From positions 1-37,344 of the forward strand of contig JAAYAQ010000255.1 of assembly GCA_012719295.1 (NCBI GenBank): 37,344 nucleotides of DNA, given 5' to 3'. Positions 8,432-15,902 of the stretch are shown here, piece by piece; the stretch's first letter is position 1; each line of letters starts with the position of its first letter. The notes beneath the pieces were generated by a model. The model did not search any database, was not told the DNA's origin, and saw only the letters and a list, made by a program, of their open reading frames with translations. Source of the DNA: Candidatus Hydrogenedentota bacterium (lineage in GTDB: Bacteria; Hydrogenedentota; Hydrogenedentia; Hydrogenedentales; SLHB01). Position numbers and translations under genes: made by a program.

Positions 8432-11400
8432 ATGCGTCCTGTGAAGATGGTCTTCGTTGTCGGATGCGGGATTGCGCTGTTGTGGTCGTTGCAGGCGCAT
8501 TCGGCGTTCGACGCCGGGTCTCCCGCGGAGCGGCTGCGCTCGTTTAACGGAGCGGCCCTGCGTCTCGCGATTGAGGACCTGATCCGCGAATTCGGCGAGC
8601 GGTATCCCGACGGTCCGGCGTACCTTCAGGCGCTTGACCGCTACGAAATGTGGGTGCGGGAGATGCGCGATGCGGCCAGCCTCAGCGAACGCGGGGGCTT
8701 GTGGGGCTGGCATCCCAACGATCCCGCCGTGCAGGCGCGCGTGGATGAGATACTCGCGTTCCAGCGGAATGCCCTTCTCGCCAATCCACTGCTGGATTTC
8801 CGGCGGCTCCTGCTTGTCAAACGCAGCGAGGGCAATCTTGGCCTTCCCATGAATTGGGAGAGCAATTCCAGCATTTCGCGTGACGGCATCGACAACGAGC
8901 TCTGCATCCTCTCGCTTGACCATCTCGACGCGGACCCCGTGCGGCTCTTTAAACCGGAAGGGGGGCGGTTCGTAGGCGATGTGGATCTGCACTTCGACGG
9001 CGAACGCATGCTGTTGTCGATGCCCGGCGAAGACCGGCGCTGGCAGGTGTTTGAACTGGGTGTGGACGGGACCGGGTTGCGGCAGCTCCCCTTGATCGAC
9101 GAGCCGGATGTCGACAATTACGATGCGTGCTACCTTCCCGACGGGGCGCTCCTGTTCAGTTCGACGGCCTGTTTTGTTGGCGTCCCGTGCGTGACCGGGT
9201 CGTCGCATGTGTCCCATCTATTCCGGTACGAACCCGAGACCGGGGCCATCCGCCGGCTCACGTTCGAGCAGGACCACAACTGGTGCCCGGCCGTCCTCAA
9301 CAACGGCCGGGTGCTGTATCTCCGCTGGGAGTATTCGGATCTCCCGCATTTTGTGTCGCGGATTCTCTTTCACATGAACCCCGACGGCACCAATCAGGCG
9401 GAGTATTACGGCAGTAATTCCTACTGGCCCAACGGGCTGTTTTTCGCCCGGCCGGCGCCCAATCATCCCACCCTGGTTGCCGCGATCGTCAGTGGCCACC
9501 ACGACGTGCCGCGGATGGGCGAGCTGGTGCTCATCGATCCCGCCCGGGGCCGCGCACAGGCCGGCGGCGTGGTTCAACGCATCCCGGGACGGGGCCAACC
9601 GGTCGAGCCCGTCATCCGCGACGGGCTGGTGATGAACAGCTGGCCGAAGTTCCTGCATCCCTGGCCGCTGAGCGACAAATACCTCCTGGTTGCATCGAAA
9701 CCTGCCCCGGAATCGAAGTGGGGCATCTATCTCGTCGACGTGTTCGACAACATGACGCTGCTTAAAGAGATTGACGGTTACGCGCTGCTGGAGCCGTTGC
9801 CGTTGCGGCCGGCGCCGCGCCCGCCCGTCATCGCGCCGCGCGTAAACCTGGCCGATCCCGAAGCGACGGTGTATCTCACCGACGTGCACGGGGGGCCCGG
9901 TCTGGACGGCGTCCCTCGCGGCACGGTCAAGCGGTTGCGACTCTTTACGTACCATTTTGCGTACCACAACATGGGCGGCCAGGTGAACCGCGTAGGTCTC
10001 GACGGCCCCTGGGATATCAAACGTGTGCTGGGAACCGTGCCGGTGGAATCCGACGGGAGCGCGCTGTTTCGGGTCCCCGCGAACACGCCGATCTCGATTC
10101 AGCCGCTGGATGCGGAAGGCAAGGCGCTTCAGTTGATGCGGAGCTGGTTGGTGGGGATGCCGGGAGAGGTGGTTTCGTGCGCGGGCTGCCACGAACCGCA
10201 GAACGTTACCCCACCCGCCCGCAACACGCTTGCCGCCCGGCGGCCCCCCAGTCCGATCACGCCGTGGTACGGACCCACGCGCGGTTTCGCGTTCACGCGG
10301 GAAGTCCAGCCCGTGCTTGACGCCTACTGCATTGGATGTCACGACGGCCGCGAGGACCGCCCGGACTTTCGCGATGCCCCGCCGGTGCATCCGCCCGCCG
10401 GCCAGGAAGCCTATTCCACGGGTTCGAAGTTCACGCCCGCGTATCTGGCGCTTCGGGCGTATGTCCGCACGAGCACGATCGAGAGCGACATGCACCTCCT
10501 CACGCCGTGCGATTTTCACGCCGATACCTCGCGCCTGGTGCGCCTGCTGTCGAACGGGCACCATGGCGTCGAGCTCTCTCCGGAAGCCTGGGACCGGCTG
10601 ATCACGTGGATTGATCTTAATGCGCCCGCGCACGGCACGTGGCATGAAATCGTGGGCGAGGAGCTGGTCAATCACCAGCGCGACCGCCGCCGCGAACTCT
10701 TGAAACGGTATGCGGGCATTGACGAAGACCCCGAAGCGATCCGCGAGCTCCCCGTGCTGGCCGATGAACCCGCGGCCGCGCCGGTTCCGGCGGCAGCGAC
10801 TCCGGAACCGGAGGCCGCGCCGTCGGGACTGCCCGAACCGCCCCTCGCGGATGCGGCGGCCCCGGGCGCCCTCCGCGCCATCGAGCTCGCGCCGGGCATT
10901 TCCCTCGACTTGGCGTTCGTTCCGTCCGGCGCCGTCTCCCCAGGCAGCGACGCGGGCCATTCGCCGGGACGTCCCGTGCACGGCGCCGCTATCCCGCGCG
11001 GTTTCTGGATGAGCCGCCACGAAATCACCAACGAGCAATTCGCGGTATTCGAGCCGACGCACGACAGCCGCCTGGAACACGGCGATTTTCTTCAGTTCAG
11101 CGTCGAGGAGCGCGGCTACCCCCTGAACGGCCCGCAACAGCCGGTGGTGCGCGTTTCGTGGGAGGAGGCCATGCGTTTCTGCGAATGGCTGGCCCGGCGC
11201 ACGGGGGAGGCCGTCACGCTGCCGTCCGAGGCCGAATGGGAGCACGCCTGCCGCGCCGGCGCCCCGACGCCGATGTGGTATGGCGATGCCGGCGCCGATT
11301 TCGCCGCTTTCGCGAATCTTGCCGATGCCCGTTTCTCGCAGATCGACACGTTTGCCCCCTGGGACCTCCCTTCGGGTGCGCTATACCCCTACCGGCCGGC

Positions 11401-11704
11401 CATCCATGATGTGGACGACGGATTCCGCGTGTCCGCCCCGGCGGGCTCGTTCGAACCGAATCCGTGGGGCCTGTTTGATATGCACGGGAACGTGGCGGAA
11501 TGGACCCGGAGCGCCTGGAGGGCGGGACCGGGTGTCGCCGCCGGGAACGGGCGGGACGCCTCCGATTCGCTCGAAAAGCGCGTCGTGCGCGGCGGGTCGT
11601 GGTATGACCGCCCCGCCGGGGCCACGGCGGCCAGCCGGTATGCCTATCACCCCTGGCAGAAGGTCTACGACACCGGTTTTCGCGTCATCGTCTGTCCGCC
11701 CTGA
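8432..11704 (+). CDS. HzsA-related di-haem protein with C-terminal FGE fold, no N-terminal lectin module (paralogue 2)
   Basis: This is a 1090-residue exported protein. ATG 8432 follows a GGGGGG-type ribosome site, and the signal peptide ends near AHSA. It starts directly with the helical segment, then the signature NALLANPLLDFRRLLLVKR (about 113-131), the propeller (about 180-440), haem sites C583-A-G-C586-H587 and C633-I-G-C636-H637, an Ala/Pro-rich linker (about 775-815) and the FGE fold (about 828-1088). Conserved histidines after the second haem (the FHAD and NGHHG motifs, then HGTWHE) are candidate axial ligands shared with the two paralogues. At the FGE copper site it carries D1059 and A1064 instead of cysteines. 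It lies 51 bases after paralogue 1, so the two are probably co-transcribed. Lack of the LamG module is the main difference. Confidence 0.85.
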   Translation: MRPVKMVFVVGCGIALLWSLQAHSAFDAGSPAERLRSFNGAALRLAIEDLIREFGERYPDGPAYLQALDRYEMWVREMRDAASLSERGGLWGWHPNDPAVQARVDEILAFQRNALLANPLLDFRRLLLVKRSEGNLGLPMNWESNSSISRDGIDNELCILSLDHLDADPVRLFKPEGGRFVGDVDLHFDGERMLLSMPGEDRRWQVFELGVDGTGLRQLPLIDEPDVDNYDACYLPDGALLFSSTACFVGVPCVTGSSHVSHLFRYEPETGAIRRLTFEQDHNWCPAVLNNGRVLYLRWEYSDLPHFVSRILFHMNPDGTNQAEYYGSNSYWPNGLFFARPAPNHPTLVAAIVSGHHDVPRMGELVLIDPARGRAQAGGVVQRIPGRGQPVEPVIRDGLVMNSWPKFLHPWPLSDKYLLVASKPAPESKWGIYLVDVFDNMTLLKEIDGYALLEPLPLRPAPRPPVIAPRVNLADPEATVYLTDVHGGPGLDGVPRGTVKRLRLFTYHFAYHNMGGQVNRVGLDGPWDIKRVLGTVPVESDGSALFRVPANTPISIQPLDAEGKALQLMRSWLVGMPGEVVSCAGCHEPQNVTPPARNTLAARRPPSPITPWYGPTRGFAFTREVQPVLDAYCIGCHDGREDRPDFRDAPPVHPPAGQEAYSTGSKFTPAYLALRAYVRTSTIESDMHLLTPCDFHADTSRLVRLLSNGHHGVELSPEAWDRLITWIDLNAPAHGTWHEIVGEELVNHQRDRRRELLKRYAGIDEDPEAIRELPVLADEPAAAPVPAAATPEPEAAPSGLPEPPLADAAAPGALRAIELAPGISLDLAFVPSGAVSPGSDAGHSPGRPVHGAAIPRGFWMSRHEITNEQFAVFEPTHDSRLEHGDFLQFSVEERGYPLNGPQQPVVRVSWEEAMRFCEWLARRTGEAVTLPSEAEWEHACRAGAPTPMWYGDAGADFAAFANLADARFSQIDTFAPWDLPSGALYPYRPAIHDVDDGFRVSAPAGSFEPNPWGLFDMHGNVAEWTRSAWRAGPGVAAGNGRDASDSLEKRVVRGGSWYDRPAGATAASRYAYHPWQKVYDTGFRVIVCPP

Positions 11705-12128
11705 CGCCGCGTGGGGCCGGCGCTCCGGGTGTGCCCGTCATAGCGGAGCTGCGGTGGTTTGACACGCTCCGGCGGCCTTGTTATCCTCCTCCCAGCAGTT
11801 GTTGTAATACGTTCCACAGGTGGCATTTTTCTGCAACCGGACAGCTTCCTGATGGCCATGGCGCATGAAACATCCCCGTGCCGGGTAGCGATCCGCGTTC
11901 GGGGCACGATTTACCGGAGGCGCGTCCGGAAATCCCGCAAGGACGTGGAACCCGGTGTTTCAGCCGGGCATTCCGGCGGCCCTGGGAACGCCATTCACGG
12001 CACGGTCTCCGGCTGGCCCGGTGCGGACGCAATGGGCTTCGTCATGCCCCGGCGGCGCGGACACGGAACGGGATAGAGGCCCGGGGGCTCCCTCGGGAAA
12101 CACGTTGGATTAAAGGAGGATACGAACG
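11705..12128. other. 424-base intergenic region before the VOC/Dha/LsrF cassette
   Basis: No supported gene. It holds a candidate promoter (11759-11787), a small CCCGG-loop-CCGGG hairpin at 11951-11968, an 18-base GC-rich hairpin (12080-12097, one mismatch) and the strong ribosome site AAGGAGGA (12113-12120) of the next gene. If the promoter is real the leader is over 330 bases, long enough for a structured RNA, but I could not match it to a riboswitch class. Confidence 0.5.
11759..11787 (+). promoter_or_regulatory. Candidate sigma-70 promoter
   Basis: A perfect TTGACA at 11759-11764, a 17-base spacer and TATCCT at 11782-11787 (four of six matches to TATAAT). It points toward the VOC/DhaK/DhaL/LsrF genes that begin at 12129 and would separate them from the upstream giant paralogues. 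Confidence 0.45.
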
Positions 12129-12449
12129 ATGGCAGGCGCGAAGTTTCACCATTTTGGCGTACCCACGACCCAACAGGCCGGGAAGGAAGAGTATCTCGAG
12201 GGCGCGAAGGTCTACATCACGAATGCGGATGAACATCCGTTCCACATTGAATTCCTGCGTTTTGACAAAGACAGCCCGATGCATCCGGACGTTCAGAACA
12301 CGCCCCATGCGGCCTTTATGGTCGACAACCTTGACGAGGCCATCCAGGGCCGCACGGTCATTGTCGAGCCGTTCGACGCCAACCCGTCGCTGCGCGTAGC
12401 CTTCATCAAGGACGGGGACGCCGTGCTCGAACTGATGGAAGCCAGGTGA
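12129..12449 (+). CDS. Small VOC-fold (glyoxalase/bleomycin-resistance-like) protein
   Basis: This is a 106-residue cytoplasmic protein. The ATG at 12129 is preceded by AAGGAGGA at ideal spacing. The chain opens with KFHHFGVPTTQ, has FHIEFLRFDKDSP in the middle, HAAFMVDNLDEAI at the start of the second half and ends VAFIKDGDAVLELME. That is the paired beta-alpha-beta-beta-beta layout of a single VOC domain with candidate metal ligands (His near the start, Glu in HIEF, Glu in LELME). VOC proteins catalyse isomerisations, epimerisations and dioxygenations on vicinal-oxygen substrates. Its position as first gene in front of DhaK-, DhaL- and LsrF-like genes suggests it acts on an intermediate of the same pathway, perhaps as isomerase or epimerase. 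That role is inference. Confidence 0.65.
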   Translation: MAGAKFHHFGVPTTQQAGKEEYLEGAKVYITNADEHPFHIEFLRFDKDSPMHPDVQNTPHAAFMVDNLDEAIQGRTVIVEPFDANPSLRVAFIKDGDAVLELMEAR

Positions 12450-12498
12450 CCCGTCCGGGAACCGGTACGGATACTGAACCAAGGGGGAGCAAGCCGTC

Positions 12499-13500
12499 AT
12501 GGCAATGAAGAAGTTTATCAACGATCCCGATCACCTCGTCAACGAGCTGCTGGCGGGTTTTGTGCTGGCCAATGCGAACAAGGTGGCGCTGACAGGCAAC
12601 AATCTGGTCGTGCGGGCGCAGCCGAAACCCGCAAACAAGGTGGCCGTGGTCACGCTGGGCGGGAGCGGGCACGAACCCGCGCTGAGCGGATTTGTGGGCG
12701 AGGGCATGCTCGATATCAGCGTTCCGGGCGAGATCTTCGCCGCGCCCGGGCCTCCGCGCGTGTTCGAGGCGCTCAAATTGGCCAACCGCGACGCGGGGGC
12801 GCTGCTGGTCGTCCTGAATCACGAAGGCGATGTGATGACCGCCGGTATCGCGATGGAAATGGCCGAGAAAGAAGGCCTCAACGTGAAACAGGTTCTGACC
12901 CATGAAGACATCTCGGCGCCGTCGCGGCAGGATCCCCGGGACCGGCGCGGGCTGGTGGGCTGTTTCCCGGTAATCAAGGTGGCCGGCGCCGCCGCGGAAC
13001 AGGGCCGGCCGCTGGACGAGTGCCTCGCCATCGCCGAGCGCATGGAACGCAACATGGCCACGCTCGCGGTCGCCGTTACGGGCGCGACGCATCCCTCGAC
13101 GGGCAGCGTGATCGCGGAGGTGCCCGAGGCCGACATGATTGTCGGCATGGGCCAGCACGGGGAGGCCGGCGGGGGGCAACAGCCGCTCAAGAGCGCCGAT
13201 GAAACGGCCGCAATCATGATCGACGCCCTGTGCGAGGACTTGGGGGCGAAGGCCGGCGACCGGCTGCTCGTGATGATCAACGGGGTCGGCTCGACAACGC
13301 TCATGGAACAGTATCTGGTGCTTAACGGTGTGAAAAAGGCCCTGGATGCGAAGGGCATCGGTTTGGCGCGCGCGATCGCGGGCGAGTTTCTTACGGTGCA
13401 GGAGATGGGCGGCTTCCAGATGTTTGCCGCGAAGATGGACGACGAGCTGCTGGCCCTGTGGGACGCCCCCTGCAACACGCCGGCGCTGGTTGTGAAATAG
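12499..13500 (+). CDS. DhaK-like ketose kinase subunit (DAK1 domain)
   Basis: This is a 333-residue protein, the usual length for a stand-alone DhaK. The ribosome site AAGGGGGAGC precedes ATG 12499. The substrate loop GGSGHEP (54-60) and LDISVPGEIFAAP match DhaK, and H220 in GMGQHGEAGG corresponds to the histidine that binds the ketone covalently as a hemiaminal. The family accepts dihydroxyacetone, but homologues phosphorylate erythrulose and other short or branched ketoses, so dihydroxyacetone is not assured here. The nucleotide-binding partner is encoded 19 bases downstream. No PTS-type DhaM is visible, so ATP-dependent phosphorylation is the simpler reading. It sits between the VOC gene and the DhaL/LsrF genes in what looks like one operon. 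Confidence 0.88.
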   Translation: MAMKKFINDPDHLVNELLAGFVLANANKVALTGNNLVVRAQPKPANKVAVVTLGGSGHEPALSGFVGEGMLDISVPGEIFAAPGPPRVFEALKLANRDAGALLVVLNHEGDVMTAGIAMEMAEKEGLNVKQVLTHEDISAPSRQDPRDRRGLVGCFPVIKVAGAAAEQGRPLDECLAIAERMERNMATLAVAVTGATHPSTGSVIAEVPEADMIVGMGQHGEAGGGQQPLKSADETAAIMIDALCEDLGAKAGDRLLVMINGVGSTTLMEQYLVLNGVKKALDAKGIGLARAIAGEFLTVQEMGGFQMFAAKMDDELLALWDAPCNTPALVVK

Positions 13501-13519
13501 GCTCTGGGACGACAGAACG

Positions 13520-14155
13520 ATGGTGACCTGCGAGCGATGGGTGGCGATGGTGCGCGCGGCGGCCGGGCAGGTGCGCGCCAGCCAGGAACTGCTTTCGAAC
13601 CTGGATTCGCACGGCGGCGACGGCGATCACGGCACCACGATGGTCCGCGCCATGAACTGCATCGAGCAGGCCGTCGCGCAAGACCGGTCGTCGTCGATGC
13701 CGGACCTGTTGCGCGCCATCGGCTGGGCGGTCATGGGCGTTGACGGCGGCGCGACGGGCCCGCTTTTCGGGACGTTTTTCATGAGCATGTCGGATGCGGC
13801 GTCCGGAGACGCGGCGCTTGACGCGCGGGGGCTGGCGGCGGCGTTTGCGGCGGGTCTGGCGGGCGTACAGAAGCGTACCCGCGCCCGGGTGGGCGACAAG
13901 ACGATGCTCGATGCCCTGGTGCCGGCGGTGGAGGCCGCCCAGGCGGCCGCGGACTGCGGGGGCTCGGTCGAAGACGTGCTGCGAAGCGCGTTCGAGGCCG
14001 CCCGCGCGGGCGCGGAAGGCACGAGTGCGTTGCAGGCGCGGTTTGGCCGCGCCAAAAACATTGGCGAAAAGAGCATTGGACAACCCGACGCCGGGGCAAC
14101 CTCGGTTTCGCTCTTGTTCAAGGGGTTTTTGGAAGGAGTGACATCACATGCCTGA
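13520..14155 (+). CDS. DhaL-like ketose kinase subunit (DAK2 domain)
   Basis: This is a 211-residue helical-barrel protein that supplies ADP/ATP and magnesium to a DhaK partner. The diagnostic LDSHGGDGDHGTTM motif is present: D29, D34 and D36 align with the magnesium-binding aspartates of E. coli DhaL and H37 follows. GDKTMLDALVPA near residue 130 and the ARFGRAKNIGEKSIGQPDAGATS tail region also match the family. The ribosome site is weak (GGGACGA), so translation may be coupled to dhaK, 19 bases upstream. Its last 8 bases overlap the start of the LsrF-like gene at 14148, strong evidence for one operon. Together with the preceding gene it makes a two-subunit kinase; the true substrate is unknown. 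Confidence 0.88.
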   Translation: MVTCERWVAMVRAAAGQVRASQELLSNLDSHGGDGDHGTTMVRAMNCIEQAVAQDRSSSMPDLLRAIGWAVMGVDGGATGPLFGTFFMSMSDAASGDAALDARGLAAAFAAGLAGVQKRTRARVGDKTMLDALVPAVEAAQAAADCGGSVEDVLRSAFEAARAGAEGTSALQARFGRAKNIGEKSIGQPDAGATSVSLLFKGFLEGVTSHA

Positions 14156-15041
14156 TGCGGACAAGAAGACCGGCGACAAGGAGAAGGATTTCGGGATCGG
14201 CATTCCGCAGGAGACGCCCGGGTTTTTCCTCAAGGGCAGCGCCCATCTTGACTGGGGGATGAAACACCGGCTCGCGCGCATTTTCAATCCCAAGAGCGGG
14301 CGGACGGTCATGCTGGCGTTTGATCACGGCTACATCATGGGGCCGACGTCCGGCATTGAACGGATCGACCTCAGCATCCCCCCGCTGATTGACTACGTGG
14401 ACTGCCTGATGTGCACGCGCGGGGCCTTGCGCACCTGCATCCCGCCCGAGACCAACAAGCCGGTGGTCATGCGGTGCAGCACCGGGGCCACGGTGCTCAA
14501 GGATCTCAGCGACGAGGTGATCGGGGTGACGGTCGAAGATGCCCTGCGCATGAACGCGGCCGCGGTGACCACGCAGGTCTGCATCGGCGCGACGCACGAA
14601 CGCGAAACGCTCGAAAACCTGGCGTACCTGATCAACGAGGGCAACAACTACGGCGTTCCGACGCTCGGCGTCACCGCCGTGGGTAAGGAACTTGTGCGCG
14701 ACGCCCGGTATCTGGGCCTTGCGTGCCGGGTGGTCGCGGAACTGGGCGCGCATTTCGTGAAGACGTATTACTGCGAACCCGATTTCGAGGAAGTCGTGGC
14801 GGGATGTCCCGTCCCGATCGTGATTGCGGGCGGCAAGAAGCTCCCGGAGAAAGAGGCCCTCGAAATGGCGTACAAAGCGATCAGCCAGGGCGCCATGGGC
14901 GTGGACATGGGCCGCAACATCTTCTGCGCGGATGACCCCGTCGCGATGGTGCAGGCGGTGCGCCAGGTGGTTCACGAGAACGACACGCCGGCGAAGGCGT
15001 TTGACCTGTACGAGACCCTGAAACACGAACACGCGAAGTGA
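14148..15041 (+). CDS. LsrF-like class I aldolase/thiolase (DeoC/FbaB superfamily)
   Basis: This is a 297-residue protein. It closely resembles E. coli LsrF over its whole length: the LDWGM and RIFNPKSGRTVMLAFDHGY region, LMCTRG, VKTYY, CPVPIVIAGGKKLPE and GVDMGRNIF. K205 in HFVKTYY is in the position of the Schiff-base lysine. LsrF transfers acetyl from the phosphorylated AI-2 breakdown product 3-hydroxy-5-phosphonooxypentane-2,4-dione to CoA, giving dihydroxyacetone phosphate and acetyl-CoA. Here no LsrK, LsrR, LsrG or Lsr transporter is seen. The gene instead overlaps dhaL by 8 bases, so the phosphorylated substrate is probably made by the DhaK/DhaL-like kinase. An aldol or thiolytic cleavage of a phosphorylated ketose or diketone is the best-supported role. 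Confidence 0.88.
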   Translation: MPDADKKTGDKEKDFGIGIPQETPGFFLKGSAHLDWGMKHRLARIFNPKSGRTVMLAFDHGYIMGPTSGIERIDLSIPPLIDYVDCLMCTRGALRTCIPPETNKPVVMRCSTGATVLKDLSDEVIGVTVEDALRMNAAAVTTQVCIGATHERETLENLAYLINEGNNYGVPTLGVTAVGKELVRDARYLGLACRVVAELGAHFVKTYYCEPDFEEVVAGCPVPIVIAGGKKLPEKEALEMAYKAISQGAMGVDMGRNIFCADDPVAMVQAVRQVVHENDTPAKAFDLYETLKHEHAK

Positions 15042-15108
15042 CCGCCCCTGTGAATGAGGCCGGACGCGCAGGACGCGGTGCGCGCACCGAAGCAGGAGGA
15101 ACCGGGTG

Positions 15109-15771
15109 ATGATTCACATGACCAGGCGACAAATGATAGGCGGCGTTGTAGCCGGCGCGGCAATGTCTGCCGTTGGCGGGCGCGCACGCGCAAGCGAGGT
15201 GAACATGCTGAATAACAAGGATTTCTACAAGGCGGATGGCGGTTTTGACGCCGCGGCGGCGAAGGAAGCCTATTACGACATGATGCGGCGGTTCAATTAC
15301 CCCATCGTCGACCGGCTCAAGGGCGAGGAGTTCTGGGCGGTCGATTTTGGTCTGGGTAAGTTTACCGAAGTGGGTATGGCGGGCATTTTCTGGCTGAATG
15401 TCAAGGAGCACGACTTTTTCGGCCACGAGATCTATCTGTTGCCCGGCCAGATGATCCCCGAACACCGTCATCTGAAGACCGAGGAGGCGCGGCCGAAAAT
15501 GGAAGGCTGGCACACCCGTCATGGCTTTGTCTGGACGTACGGCGAAGGCGAACCCAATCCGGGAGACGTCGAGCGCATTCCGCCCAGTCACCGCGATATC
15601 GCCAAGGCCCGGCGCGCCCTCAAACTGATGCCCGGCGAGGTGACCTGGCTGCCCGTGGCTGAACAGTGGCATTCCATGCTGGCGGGGCCCGAGGGCGCCA
15701 TCGTGACCGAGTATGCGTCGTACCACGACAACGCCGCCCTTCGGTTCACGATTCCGAACGCGAAACTGTAG
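15109..15771 (+). CDS. Tat-exported D-lyxose-isomerase-like cupin protein
   Basis: This is a 220-residue protein. ATG 15109 has AGGAGG nine bases upstream (15094-15099); GTG 15106 and ATG 15118 are alternatives. The N-terminus is a twin-arginine signal (MTRRQMIGGVVAGAA, ending ARAS). The body fits the D-lyxose ketol-isomerase cupin family: HEIYLLPGQMIPEHRH, then KTEEARPKMEGWHTRHG, and WLPVAEQWHSM near the end, giving a set of His/Glu residues for a divalent metal. Family enzymes interconvert lyxose and xylulose in the cytoplasm, so a Tat-exported version is odd and its substrate may differ. It lies 67 bases after the LsrF-like gene and before the third giant paralogue, linking cassette and secreted proteins. 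Confidence 0.75.
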   Translation: MIHMTRRQMIGGVVAGAAMSAVGGRARASEVNMLNNKDFYKADGGFDAAAAKEAYYDMMRRFNYPIVDRLKGEEFWAVDFGLGKFTEVGMAGIFWLNVKEHDFFGHEIYLLPGQMIPEHRHLKTEEARPKMEGWHTRHGFVWTYGEGEPNPGDVERIPPSHRDIAKARRALKLMPGEVTWLPVAEQWHSMLAGPEGAIVTEYASYHDNAALRFTIPNAKL

Positions 15772-15902
15772 GCCGGAAGCATGCGCAGGAGACGGGCCGT
15801 GCACCCGCCCTGCTGGATGGACCTGGAAGGTTTGTGCGAGCGGGCGTAGAGGCGCCGGAAACGGCGGCCGCGCGCCCGCACAACAAGAGGACATCGAGAA
15901 CC

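Noticed and set aside
9218-11245. A 675-codon minus-strand open frame opposite the second giant gene
   Set aside because: Same reason: antisense shadow in GC-rich coding DNA without recognisable motifs.
14148-15041. AI-2 quorum-sensing (Lsr) system
   Set aside because: Only the LsrF-like enzyme is present; no LsrK, LsrR, LsrG or Lsr transporter genes are in the window.
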